Below, piece by piece: positions 29,652 through 37,350 of a DNA stretch of 41,273 nt. The first letter of the stretch is position 1. Each line of letters starts with the position of its first letter. Source of the stretch: Actinomycetota bacterium (GTDB taxonomy: Bacteria > Actinomycetota > Acidimicrobiia > IMCC26256 > JACPCJ01); NCBI GenBank assembly GCA_016179865.1, contig JACPCJ010000062.1, positions 1 through 41,273 of the forward strand, written 5' to 3'. The notes beneath the pieces were generated by a model that worked only from the letters and a program-made list of their open reading frames with translations, searched no databases and was not told the origin of the DNA. Both the position numbers and the translations under genes were made by a program.

Positions 29652-30341
29652 TTATGCCTCCCGCCAGATCCGCACGCCGGCCATGACGAGGAACAGGAGC
29701 CAGACGAGAAACCCGGCGAGGCCGAACATCAGCTCCGGGGACCCCTCGCCCACGGCCTTCACGGGCACTGAGCCCGCGGTGATGAGGGCCGCGCCGACCG
29801 GGCCGACCACCCGGAACCAGTTCGGCACGAGCCCGGCGCTGACGGCGGCACGCGAGAGGCCGAAGAGGGCGATGCCGAGCGCGACGCCCGCGAAGGCAAA
29901 GATCACGAGGTGCAGATCCCACAGGATGCCGACCAGGTCGGGCGAGGAGCGCAGCGCGTCTCCGCCGATCGCCAGCGCCGTCACGGGAGCGCTCGCCATC
30001 GGGAACAGGACCAGCAGCATGGTCCCGCCGACAAGGCCGACCCGAGCCCAGTCGCGGTCGCCTTCGGCGAACCTCCGAGAGGTGCCGCCCAGGAACACCG
30101 CCAGCAGAACCAGGTTGACGGCGACCCACACGCCGAGAAGTCCGTACTCGCTCGCGTGTTCGGTGAACTTCTCCAGCACCTTGGCGGTCGGGGCGTCGGG
30201 ATCGGGTTCGATCCCCACCGACCCGCTCCAGACGTTCTGGACGGCAACCGACACGGCAAACGCCGCCCCGGCCAGGCCCGCCCACCGCACGGCACTCGTT
30301 CGAGTTTCGATGGCTTCGTCCGCCACCGCAGTTGCAGTCAT
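29652..30341 (-). CDS. multi-pass membrane protein of unknown family
   Basis: 229-residue integral membrane protein with about six hydrophobic segments, starting after W-A-G-L-A-G-A-A-F-A-V and ending F-G-L-A-G-F-L-V-W-L-L-F-L-V-M-A-G-V. I do not recognise the family; it resembles DUF4386-like actinobacterial membrane proteins only in general layout. ATG 30341 follows GAGGGG at good spacing. It is divergent from a TetR gene with CAAGT-type palindromes between, so it is probably the regulated target of that repressor, perhaps a transporter or stress protein. Confidence 0.75.
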   Translation of the reverse strand: MTATAVADEAIETRTSAVRWAGLAGAAFAVSVAVQNVWSGSVGIEPDPDAPTAKVLEKFTEHASEYGLLGVWVAVNLVLLAVFLGGTSRRFAEGDRDWARVGLVGGTMLLVLFPMASAPVTALAIGGDALRSSPDLVGILWDLHLVIFAFAGVALGIALFGLSRAAVSAGLVPNWFRVVGPVGAALITAGSVPVKAVGEGSPELMFGLAGFLVWLLFLVMAGVRIWREA

Positions 30342-30400
30342 CGTGGTTTCCCCTCCTGTTGTGGAGGCTCGGCCGTCGGCCAAGTCCCCGTAGCCCAACT

Positions 30401-30449
30401 CACTTGAAGTGCAGTACACTCAGTGGATCAGTATTCAAGTCACTTGAAT
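30401..30449. promoter_or_regulatory. TetR operator region with CAAGT palindromes
   Basis: Two palindromes lie between the divergent membrane protein and TetR genes: CACTTGAAGTG (30401-30411) and ATTCAAGTCACTTGAAT (30433-30449, perfect 8-bp arms around one base). A further CAAGTGG half-site is at 30456-30462. Best explained as the autoregulatory operators of the TetR starting at 30474; binding is inferred. Confidence 0.7.
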
Positions 30450-30473
30450 GAAAGTCAAGTGGAATAGGTCGAG

Positions 30474-31085
30474 ATGAGTACGGGCACGAGACGGCAGCTC
30501 CAGGCCGAACAGACCCGCGCCGACATCCTCCAGGCCGCGCGGCGGCTGTTCGCCGCCCAGGGATATCGAAAGACCTCGGTCGCCGAGATCGCCGCCGACG
30601 CCGGCGTGTCCGTGCAGACGATCTACGACAGCGTCGGGTCGAAGCCCGCCATCGTGCGCGGTCTCAACGACTTCATCGACGCCGAGAGTGAGGTCGGGCC
30701 AATCGCGCAGCGACTGTTCACATCGGATGACCCCCGCGAGATCATCGACTTGGCGGCGAGCATCGGACGGAACATCTGCGACCGCTGCGGAGACATCGAG
30801 CGGACGATGCTCGAGGCCCGCGGAACCGAACCCGAACTCGCCTCCGTCTACGACGAAGGCATTCGCCGCCACCGAGAAGGAATCCGCCGAACGGTCGAAC
30901 GCCTGGCCGCCATGAAAGCGCTCCGCAAGGGCGTCTCCGTGGAGCACGCGTTCACGGTGCTCGGGGCCCTCACCGAGCCGCCGATGACGTTCCTCTTTGT
31001 CGACGAGTACGGCTGGACGTTCGCCCAGTGGCACGAGTGGACCGTGCGCACGCTCTGCGACCTCCTCCTAAAACCCCCCGTCTGA
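30474..31085 (+). CDS. TetR-family regulator
   Basis: 203-residue repressor. The N-terminal HTH is clear at about residues 14-60 (T-R-A-D-I-L-Q-A-A-R-R-L-F-A-A-Q-G-Y, V-A-E-I-A-A-D-A-G-V-S-V-Q-T-I-Y); note T-I-Y-D-S-V-G-S-K in place of the more common Y-Y-H-F. The C-terminal domain should bind a hydrophobic ligand. It is divergent from the membrane protein and preceded by CAAGT palindromes. ATG 30474 has a weak Shine-Dalgarno (GGTCGAG). Ligand unknown. Confidence 0.9.
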   Translation: MSTGTRRQLQAEQTRADILQAARRLFAAQGYRKTSVAEIAADAGVSVQTIYDSVGSKPAIVRGLNDFIDAESEVGPIAQRLFTSDDPREIIDLAASIGRNICDRCGDIERTMLEARGTEPELASVYDEGIRRHREGIRRTVERLAAMKALRKGVSVEHAFTVLGALTEPPMTFLFVDEYGWTFAQWHEWTVRTLCDLLLKPPV

Positions 31086-31096
31086 CCAGCAAAGTT

Positions 31097-31110
31097 CTTG
31101 TGAACACAAG
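31097..31110. promoter_or_regulatory. palindrome upstream of the ABC1 kinase
   Basis: CTTGTGAACACAAG has 6-bp arms around AA, 47 nt before the ABC1-kinase start and 12 nt after the TetR stop. The half-site CTTGTG differs from the CAAGT boxes at 30401-30449 but shares the CTTG/CAAG core; it could be a site for a related or the same regulator. Confidence 0.55.
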
Positions 31111-31156
31111 CACAAGCGTGCTAAGGTCCCCCATAACTTGAGGGGGAGGGGACCCC

Positions 31157-32611
31157 ATGGCGGACGGGGTGAACCGGCCAGCGGTCAGCGACGACGGCCG
31201 CGCCCCCGCGGCGGCGCCGACGGCGATTCGCACCGGCCGGGTGGCCCGCACGACCCCCCTGCTCTCCATGGGCGCCCGCACCGGACTGGGTCGCGTCGGG
31301 GTGCTCCTGCGGCCCGGCACCACCGAAACCCGCCGGCGCAACGCCTTCGAGTTCCACGCCAAGACGGCCGAGCGCTACGTCAGCCTGTTGGGGGGCATGA
31401 AAGGCGCTCTCATGAAGGTGGGCCAGCTCCTCTCGTTCGTCGAGGCCGCCGGACTCGTCCCCGAGGAGTACGGCCCGCTGTACCAGCAGGCCCTGTCATC
31501 GCTTCAGGCCGACGCCCCGCCCATGGAGTACGCCGCCGTGAGCGCCGTTCTTGAGGCCGAGCTGGAGGCGCCCCCCGAGGAACTCTTCGACCGCTTCTCC
31601 CCCTACCCCATCGCCGCCGCCTCGATCGGTCAGGTGCACGCTGCCCGCCGCGGCGACCGCGAGCTCGCCGTCAAGGTGCAGTACCCCGGCGTGGCCGACG
31701 CCATCGCCGCCGACCTCGCCAACACCGACCTCCTCGCCTCCCTGATCGGTTTCGGGGCCAAGGCGCTGCCGGGCTTTTCCACCAAGGTCGACATCCGGGC
31801 CGTCGTAGAAGAGATCCGCGACCGCGTCGGCGAGGAACTCGACTACGAGGTGGAGGCATCGAACCAGGCCGAGTTCGCCGCCCTCTACCGTGACCACCCC
31901 TTCGCCCGGGTGCCCCAGGTCTTTCCCGAGCTCTCCACCAGGCGGGTCCTCACCATGGAGATGGTCGACGGACGGCGCTTCAAGGCCGCGTGCGAAAGCG
32001 ATCAAGCTCTTCGAGACCGCTGGGGCGAGGCCATCCTGCGCTTCGTCTACGGCAGCCTGCACCGGTTCCTGCTCTTCAACGCCGACCCGCACCCGGGCAA
32101 CTACCTCTTCCACGAGGACGGCACGGTCACGTTCCTCGACTTCGGGTGCGTGAAACGCTTCACCCGCCAGCAGGAGCAGGTCTTCGTACAGATGGAGAAC
32201 GCCGTCATCGAGCGCGACGCCAAGGGGCTCCACGACGCCGTCGTCGCCTTGGGCACGCTGCCCAATCCCGACTCGGTCAGCCCCCAGCGCCTCCTCGACT
32301 GGTACCTCCCATCGTGTGACCCGATCCTGGAGCCGGGCCCGTATACCTACACGCGCGAGTGGGCGGCCTCCGAGGTGCGCCGCCAGTACGACCCCTTCAA
32401 CGAATGGAAGGACGTCAGCCGCCAGTTCGCCATCCCCAAGGATCTGTTGTTCCTCGGCCGCATCACCATCGGGCTGAACTCGGTCCTCGGGCTGCTCGAG
32501 ACGACGTGCGATGCTCGGTCCGTGGGAGACGAGCTACGCATGGGCGCCCCGCCCGTCACCGAGCTGGGCCGCCTCGAGGCTGAGTGGCTAGGGCGACGGG
32601 GCGCGGCGTAG
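31157..32611 (+). CDS. ABC1/UbiB-family atypical kinase
   Basis: 484-residue protein-kinase-like protein of the ABC1/ADCK/UbiB family. It has the family-specific K-x-G-Q motif (G-A-L-M-K-V-G-Q, about 80-87), the Ala-rich loop A-A-A-S-I-G-Q-V-H, A-V-K-V-Q-Y-P-G (ATP Lys), N-A-D-P-H-P-G-N-Y and L-D-F-G. UbiB homologues support isoprenoid-lipid (quinone) metabolism through ATPase-linked lipid handling; actinobacterial members are less understood. ATG 31157 follows GGGGAGGGGA. It is followed by a small membrane protein whose frame overlaps its end. A palindrome at 31097 suggests transcriptional control separate from the TetR gene upstream. Confidence 0.92.
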   Translation: MADGVNRPAVSDDGRAPAAAPTAIRTGRVARTTPLLSMGARTGLGRVGVLLRPGTTETRRRNAFEFHAKTAERYVSLLGGMKGALMKVGQLLSFVEAAGLVPEEYGPLYQQALSSLQADAPPMEYAAVSAVLEAELEAPPEELFDRFSPYPIAAASIGQVHAARRGDRELAVKVQYPGVADAIAADLANTDLLASLIGFGAKALPGFSTKVDIRAVVEEIRDRVGEELDYEVEASNQAEFAALYRDHPFARVPQVFPELSTRRVLTMEMVDGRRFKAACESDQALRDRWGEAILRFVYGSLHRFLLFNADPHPGNYLFHEDGTVTFLDFGCVKRFTRQQEQVFVQMENAVIERDAKGLHDAVVALGTLPNPDSVSPQRLLDWYLPSCDPILEPGPYTYTREWAASEVRRQYDPFNEWKDVSRQFAIPKDLLFLGRITIGLNSVLGLLETTCDARSVGDELRMGAPPVTELGRLEAEWLGRRGAA

Positions 32612-33102
32612 CCGCCGCCGGGGTGGGGGGCTTCTGGGTCGTCTTCCTCGTCGCCGTCACCCTCCTCTCCCTCGCATCTTCCGGAGGAGGGTTTGTGATC
32701 GCCCTCGCCCTCGTTCCGCTTCACTGGCTGGCGGCGCGAGAGGCGCAGCACGAAGTCACCCGCTGGGCCTGGGCGCTGCTCGCCGGTCTGTCGGTCGCGG
32801 TGAACGTGTGGGCCGTGGTTTACGTGGTCGCGGGGCGTGAGGTGGAGCCCCTCACCTGGTTCCTCCCCATGATGACGGGCCTCATCGCCACGTCGGCGGT
32901 CGCCCTCACGTCGTTCCGAGCCACCCTCCGCCGCCGGGTGGTGGCGGCCGCCGCCGCGCCTACTCCGGCGGTGCGAACTCCACAATCGCCACGAACTCGC
33001 CCTCGACCCCTGGTAGCCCGGGGTAGGGACGTGCGAACCCCTCGATCCGGAACTGCCCGGGGACGAACGACGGGTGGGAAAGGACCTCGCACGACCCGGT
33101 GA
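32584..33102 (+). CDS. putative small multi-pass membrane protein
   Basis: Open frame of 172 residues from GTG 32584, overlapping the ABC1-kinase end by 28 bp; GTG 32623 is a later alternative. About four hydrophobic stretches lie within residues 14-110 (W-V-V-F-L-V-A-V-T-L-L, F-V-I-A-L-A-L-V-P-L, W-A-L-L-A-G-L-S-V-A-V, F-L-P-M-M-T-G-L-I-A). After residue 120 the tail is Arg/Thr-rich and runs antisense to the secreted-protein gene at 32960, so the real protein may be shorter in function. No family recognised. Confidence 0.5.
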   Translation: MARATGRGVAAAGVGGFWVVFLVAVTLLSLASSGGGFVIALALVPLHWLAAREAQHEVTRWAWALLAGLSVAVNVWAVVYVVAGREVEPLTWFLPMMTGLIATSAVALTSFRATLRRRVVAAAAAPTPAVRTPQSPRTRPRPLVARGRDVRTPRSGTARGRTTGGKGPRTTR

Positions 33103-33457
33103 AGGGCGTGGAGATCACGCAGTGCTTGTGGGCGACGTTGCCGGCCGAGTCAGTGGTATAGGCGTCGATCTCGCCGACGAAGGTGCCGCCGGGAATGACG
33201 TCGACGCGGTAGTCGGTCATCGCCTGGCGATTGAAGTCCTTCCAGCAGTGGTTGGCGACGGGGGCGAGGCCCCGGCACCGGAACTCATTGGGGTTCGGGT
33301 GGGGGAAGATCTGGTCGTGGATCTCGTTGACGTCGTGATACGTCTGCGAGAGGTCGGGCACCTCGGCCGCCCCGGCCGGCAGAGTCGGGAAGGCGGCAAG
33401 GGTGATGGCAAGGGCGATGGCAGGGCAGCCAACGGCGTGACGGGTGATTCGGCGCAT
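32960..33457 (-). CDS. secreted protein of unknown function, four cysteines
   Basis: 165-residue protein with an N-terminal signal peptide (M-R-R-I-T-R-H, hydrophobic core to about residue 28, cleavage likely near A-G-A-A-E). The mature part has Cys at 61, 71, 113 and 123, consistent with two disulfides, and ends in a beta-rich segment (F-R-I-E-G-F-A-R-P-Y, E-F-V-A-I-V-E-F). I do not recognise the family. Its 3' end overlaps the convergent membrane-protein frame by 143 bp. Confidence 0.7.
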   Translation of the reverse strand: MRRITRHAVGCPAIALAITLAAFPTLPAGAAEVPDLSQTYHDVNEIHDQIFPHPNPNEFRCRGLAPVANHCWKDFNRQAMTDYRVDVIPGGTFVGEIDAYTTDSAGNVAHKHCVISTPFTGSCEVLSHPSFVPGQFRIEGFARPYPGLPGVEGEFVAIVEFAPPE

Positions 33458-33505
33458 GTCGAACCGACGGCACCCGGCCGCCAGCTATTCGCAGCGAGCC
33501 GCGGC

Positions 33506-34690
33506 TTACCCGGGCAGAACTTCCAGCACGGTCGCTGCGCCCATGCCGCCGCCAGCGCAGAGGCTCCCCACGCCGATGCCTCCGCCGCGGCGGCGCAGTT
33601 CGTGGATCATCGTGACGAGAATCCGCGCGCCGGAACAGGCGACGGGGTGACCGAGGGCGACAGCGCCACCGTTCACGTTCACGATCTCGGGGTCGAAGCC
33701 GAGCACGCGGGTGCAGGCGACGGCCATCGACGCGAAGGCCTCGTTGATCTCAACCACGTCGACATCCGACGTGGTGAGCCCGGCTCGCTCGAGGGCGCGG
33801 GGGATGGCGATGGTGGGCGCAATTCCCGTCTCCTTCGGCGGCACCCCGGCCGCAGCCCAGGAGCGCACCTTCGCCAGCGGGGTCAGCCCGTGGGCGACGG
33901 CGTAGTCGTCCGAACACAGGACAAGCGCCGCCGAACCGTCGTTCAGTGGTGACGAGTTCCCAGCCGTGACCCGCCCTTGGGCCGTCAGCCCGCGCAGTGA
34001 GGCGAGGCGCTCCATGGTGGTGTCGCGCCGGGGATGCTCGTCCGTGGTGAAAAGGGTTGTCTCGTTCCGGCCCGCCGGCACCGTGACCGGGACGATCTCT
34101 TCGTCGAAGCGCCCGGCGTCGATCGCCGCCACGGCCTTCCGGTGGGAATGGAACGACCACTCGTCCATATCCTCCCGAGTGATTCCGCACTGGTCGGCGG
34201 TGTTCTCTCCCACCGTGATGAGCATGTTCATGTTCGGAGCGTCCGGCGTGTCGGGATGTGACGGCGAGAGCCACTGGGTCATGTGCCCGTAGGGCGTCGG
34301 CGACTTGAGGTAGGTGGCCGGGGCCTGGGTCATGCTGGCCGCGCCACCCGCGATCGCGACCTTGTTCATGCCGGCCATGATCTCGGCCGCCGCCACGTTG
34401 AGCGCCGACATGCCGGTGGCGCACTGCCGGTTCACGGCCAGGCCGGGGATGTCGGGAGGGAGGCCCAGGTCGACGGCCACGTACCGAGCCACGTCTCCGC
34501 CCCCGTGCAGCACCTCGCCGAGGACGAGGTCATCGACGTCATCGGCGGGGACGCCCGAGCGCTTCAGGGCCTCGGCCACGGTGGCCTTGGCGAGGTCGTG
34601 GATCGAAACGTGGGCCAGGGCCCCCTTGTAGGCGTCGGCGATCGGCGTCCGAACCGCGGCGACGATGACCGCCTCCCGCACGTCGCTCAT
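33506..34690 (-). CDS. thiolase (acetyl-CoA acyltransferase, FadA-like)
   Basis: 394-residue thiolase that should release acetyl- or propionyl-CoA from a 3-ketoacyl-CoA. Catalytic residues are visible: nucleophilic Cys90 (N-R-Q-C-A-T-G-M), H348 in A-L-G-H-P-V-A-C-S-G-A-R, and C378 in L-C-A-G-G-G-M-G; N-E-A-F-A is also present. G-H-P-V-A-C-S-G replaces the more frequent G-H-P-x-G-A-S-G. ATG 34690 begins M-S-D-V-R-E-A-V-I-V. The palindrome at 34785 is 94 nt upstream, with a stem-loop in the leader between. It would complete the beta-oxidation turn formed by the island's ACADs and hydratase. Confidence 0.93.
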   Translation of the reverse strand: MSDVREAVIVAAVRTPIADAYKGALAHVSIHDLAKATVAEALKRSGVPADDVDDLVLGEVLHGGGDVARYVAVDLGLPPDIPGLAVNRQCATGMSALNVAAAEIMAGMNKVAIAGGAASMTQAPATYLKSPTPYGHMTQWLSPSHPDTPDAPNMNMLITVGENTADQCGITREDMDEWSFHSHRKAVAAIDAGRFDEEIVPVTVPAGRNETTLFTTDEHPRRDTTMERLASLRGLTAQGRVTAGNSSPLNDGSAALVLCSDDYAVAHGLTPLAKVRSWAAAGVPPKETGIAPTIAIPRALERAGLTTSDVDVVEINEAFASMAVACTRVLGFDPEIVNVNGGAVALGHPVACSGARILVTMIHELRRRGGGIGVGSLCAGGGMGAATVLEVLPG

Positions 34691-34714
34691 GTCGTGATCC
34701 CCCCTCGGCGCTCA

Positions 34715-34765
34715 GTGAGGTTCCTGAAGGCGGATCCCGCCCCCCACCACGGGATCCGCCCTCAC
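34715..34765 (-). other. stem-loop in the thiolase leader
   Basis: GGCGGATCCCG (34729-34739) pairs with CGGGATCCGCC (34750-34760) around a 10-nt loop, and GTGAGG (34715-34720) with CCTCAC (34760-34765) can extend the stem past a bulge, sharing one base. It lies between the regulon palindrome and the thiolase start and might act as an attenuator or mRNA-stability element. Confidence 0.5.
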
Positions 34766-34784
34766 GAATACGGGCAGCGTATTC

Positions 34785-34800
34785 CTGACACGGGCGTCAG
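34785..34800. promoter_or_regulatory. regulon palindrome, site 6
   Basis: CTGACACGGGCGTCAG, upstream of the thiolase (94 nt) and of the decayed small gene at 34902 (101 nt). Confidence 0.75.
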
Positions 34801-34901
34801 GAAACTCGGCGCCCCGCCCCGAGGTGTACGAACCCCTACGGACAACACGACTTCGAGCGATCCGTACCGTCTCCGAAGGAGAACGATCGACGGGGACGCT
34901 C

Positions 34902-35238
34902 ATGGCGAAGCGACCCGCGAGCACGCCCCGGGCGTCTGGGAAGGCTCCAGCGAGAACCGAGCGCCAGAAGCAGGCCGAGGACCAGGCGCAGGCGGCCGAA
35001 GGCGACGCCCCCGCGAGCCGGCAGGTGGGCCAACCCGCGGCCGACGCCCGATCGACGCGGCCGGAACACCCATCGAGGGCTTCGGAGAGGGAGCACCGAG
35101 CGAGCTCCTCAAGACCGTCAACCGCGACCCGCTGACGCGGACGCTTCGTTCGCTCCCGCCAGCGACGCCGAGGCCGCCGATCTGGACGACCCGACGCCCG
35201 GCGACGGTGGGGGCGAGGAGTTCGCTCCCGAGGCGTGA
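34902..35238 (+). pseudogene. decayed small disordered protein gene, two apparent frameshifts
   Basis: From ATG 34902 the frame encodes a basic, Ala/Gln/Arg-rich start (M-A-K-R-P-A-S-T-P-R-A-S-G-K) with high third-position GC to about 35040; the signal then moves to a second frame (R-P-I-D-A-A-G-T-P-I-E-G-F-G, S-E-L-L-K-T-V-N) until about 35130, then to a third frame ending in an acidic tail (L-D-D-P-T-P-G-D-G-G-G-E-E-F) with TGA at 35236-35238. Each frame alone becomes unlikely outside its segment. The best explanation is a roughly 110-residue disordered protein with two frameshifts, or sequencing indels. Family unknown. It lies between two regulon palindromes. Confidence 0.4.
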
Positions 35239-35248
35239 CACCCAGAAC

Positions 35249-35264
35249 CTGACGCATGTGTCAG
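35249..35264. promoter_or_regulatory. regulon palindrome, site 7
   Basis: CTGACGCATGTGTCAG, 30 nt upstream of the acyl-CoA synthetase start at 35295. Confidence 0.75.
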
Positions 35265-35294
35265 GAATTGCCCGCCGCCGGTACTGTCTGGCGC

Positions 35295-36845
35295 GTGGGG
35301 GCCGAGCTTCTCGTCGATCAGCTTCGCACCATGGCGCGCCGGTACCCCGACGAGACCGGGTTCGTCGACCTCGACTCCGGCCACGGCCTCACCTTCCAGG
35401 AGTGGAACGAGGCGTCGAACCGGCTCGCCCGGGGCGTCGCCACGGCCGGAATCGAAAAGGGCGAGCGGGTGGCCATCCTCATGGCCAACGAAGAAGCGCT
35501 GCGGTGGATCGTCGCCTACGCGGCCATACACAAGGCCGGGGCCGTCTGCGTGCCCGCCAACACCCGCCTGACCAGCTCCGAACTCGCCCACATCCTCGCC
35601 CACGCCGAGATCAGCGCCGCCTTCGTGTCGCCATCCCTCGCCGACCGGTTCGAGGACGCCCGCCCGAAGCTCGACGCGCTGCGCCTGGTCGTGGCCGCGG
35701 GCGACGGCGTGGCCGACTCGACTCCCTGGGACGACGCCTTCGCCGACGACAGCTCCGACTTCCAGGTCGAGCTGGCCCCCAGCGACCTCGCCGACATCAT
35801 GTACACCTCGGGGACGACCGGGACCCCGAAGGGGGTCGCCACCACCCACCACAACGTGGCCATGGTGCCCAACTCGGAGCCCGAGTGGAGCGGTAAGGGC
35901 TGGATCCACTCGTCGCCCCTCTTCACCTTCGCCGGCATCGGGTTCATCTACAACCCCATGAAGATGGGGCTGGTGAGTCTCTACCAGGCCCGCTTCGACC
36001 CCGGCCGCTGGATCGAGGAGGTCGAGGCCCGGAAGCCGACGTTCGCCTTCATCGTCCCGGCCATGGCCCAGCTCATCGCCGACCACCCCCGCTTCGCCGA
36101 CGCCGACCTGAGCTGCATCCAGCTCTGCTCGATCGGCTCGGCGCCGCTCCCCTTCGAGGTGCTAAAGCGCCTCCAGGAGAAGATGCCTCAGGCGTCGGTC
36201 TCGAACAGCTACGGGATGACCGAGGCAGGAGCCGCCTACTGCGTGATGCCGCCCGGCGAGAGCCTGAAGCGAAAGGGGTCCGTCGGCCTTCCTCTTCCTC
36301 CGGCCGAGCTGCGCATCGTCGACGAGGACGGCGAGGAGGTGCTGGCGGGCGACGAGGGCGAGCTGCTCATCCGCAACCCGGGGAAACACCGGGCCTACTA
36401 CAAGGACCCGGAGGCGACGGCGGCCACGTGGGAGCCGGACGGCTGGCTCCACACCGGCGACCTCGCTCGCTTCGACAGCGACGGCTACCTCTACATCGTC
36501 GGTCGCCAGAAGGACGTCATCATCCGCGGCGGCAACAACATCCACGCCGGCGACGTGGAGTCGGTGCTCTACGAGCATCCCGCCGTGCTCGAAGCGGCCG
36601 TATGCGCGATTCCCCACGACGTGCTCGGGGAGGACGTCGCCGCCTTCGTCGTTCTCCGGCGGGAGACAGGGGCGACCGCTGAGGAGATCGAGGCGTTCTG
36701 CCGGGAGCGCCTGGCCGACTACAAGGCGCCCCGCACCGTCGAGTTCGTCGACGAGCTGCCGCGCAACGCCACCGGCAAGGTGTTGAAGCGCGACCTCGTC
36801 GAGCAGTGGACCCTGTCGAGGGACGCGCTGGAAGGGAGCGAATGA
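35295..36845 (+). CDS. acyl-CoA synthetase (AMP-forming)
   Basis: 516-residue ANL ligase. The P-loop Y-T-S-G-T-T-G-T-P-K-G is at 170-180, S-Y-G-M-T-E-A-G follows, then W-L-H-T-G-D-L-A-R and G-R-Q-K-D-V-I-I-R-G-G-N-N-I; the catalytic Lys is K495 in N-A-T-G-K-V-L-K-R. It is FadD-like and should activate a fatty or isoprenoid acid to its CoA ester. GTG 35295 fits the family's N-terminus; an internal ATG (M13) would trim helix 1. The TGA overlaps the start of the MaoC-like gene (ATGA). The regulon palindrome at 35249 lies directly upstream. Confidence 0.92.
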   Translation: MGAELLVDQLRTMARRYPDETGFVDLDSGHGLTFQEWNEASNRLARGVATAGIEKGERVAILMANEEALRWIVAYAAIHKAGAVCVPANTRLTSSELAHILAHAEISAAFVSPSLADRFEDARPKLDALRLVVAAGDGVADSTPWDDAFADDSSDFQVELAPSDLADIMYTSGTTGTPKGVATTHHNVAMVPNSEPEWSGKGWIHSSPLFTFAGIGFIYNPMKMGLVSLYQARFDPGRWIEEVEARKPTFAFIVPAMAQLIADHPRFADADLSCIQLCSIGSAPLPFEVLKRLQEKMPQASVSNSYGMTEAGAAYCVMPPGESLKRKGSVGLPLPPAELRIVDEDGEEVLAGDEGELLIRNPGKHRAYYKDPEATAATWEPDGWLHTGDLARFDSDGYLYIVGRQKDVIIRGGNNIHAGDVESVLYEHPAVLEAAVCAIPHDVLGEDVAAFVVLRRETGATAEEIEAFCRERLADYKAPRTVEFVDELPRNATGKVLKRDLVEQWTLSRDALEGSE

Positions 36846-37300
36846 CGATGGCCATGACCGAGCTGAAGGGCCAGGAACTCGGGGCGACCCGGGTCGAGAT
36901 CGAGCAGGGCCCGGTGCGGGTGTTCGCCTCGGCGGTCAAGGCCGACCCGGATGCCTACACCGGGGAGGACGCGCTGGTGCCCGCAACCTTCCCGTTCGTC
37001 ATGACCTACTGGGGCTCGATGGGCGAAGGCGGCGCCGCGGGCCTGCCCATCGACCAGCTTCGGGGCCCGGGCAAGATGCTCCTCCACGGCGAGCAGGAGT
37101 TCGAATACCACCAGTGGCCCACCGTGGGCGACGTGCTCGAGGGCACCACCCGGGTGGCGGACGTCTACACGAAGGACACCGAGTCAGCGACCATGGACTT
37201 CTACGTCACCGAGACGGCCTGGACCCACGCCGAGTCGGGCGACCCCGCCGTCACGACCCGGTTCACGTTGATCGTCCGCACCTCGAAACCCAAGGACTGA
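36842..37300 (+). CDS. MaoC-like hot-dog (FAS1-type dehydratase) domain protein
   Basis: 152-residue single-domain hot-dog protein resembling the N-terminal MaoC_dehydrat_N/FAS1-like domain: F-A-S-A-V-K-A-D, V-P-A-T-F-P-F-V-M-T-Y-W-G, L-L-H-G-E-Q-E-F-E-Y-H and G-D-V-L-E-G-T-T-R-V-A-D-V. Such domains form heteromeric enoyl-CoA hydratases with a catalytic MaoC partner (as in ChsH1-ChsH2); the typical hydratase-2 D-x-x-x-x-x-H signature is not obvious, so a partner encoded elsewhere is likely. ATG 36842 overlaps the synthetase stop by 4 bp (ATGA). Two-gene operon under palindrome site 7. Confidence 0.82.
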   Translation: MTMAMTELKGQELGATRVEIEQGPVRVFASAVKADPDAYTGEDALVPATFPFVMTYWGSMGEGGAAGLPIDQLRGPGKMLLHGEQEFEYHQWPTVGDVLEGTTRVADVYTKDTESATMDFYVTETAWTHAESGDPAVTTRFTLIVRTSKPKD

Positions 37301-37350
37301 AAACCCGTCCCCCGAGCGCGCCGTCGCCCTGCCTCGAACGTAGGAGAGAC

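Noticed and set aside
3927-35264. The seven palindromes as a KstR box
   Set aside because: The known KstR core has AAC/GTT half-sites, which are absent here; the motif is better treated as new or unassigned.
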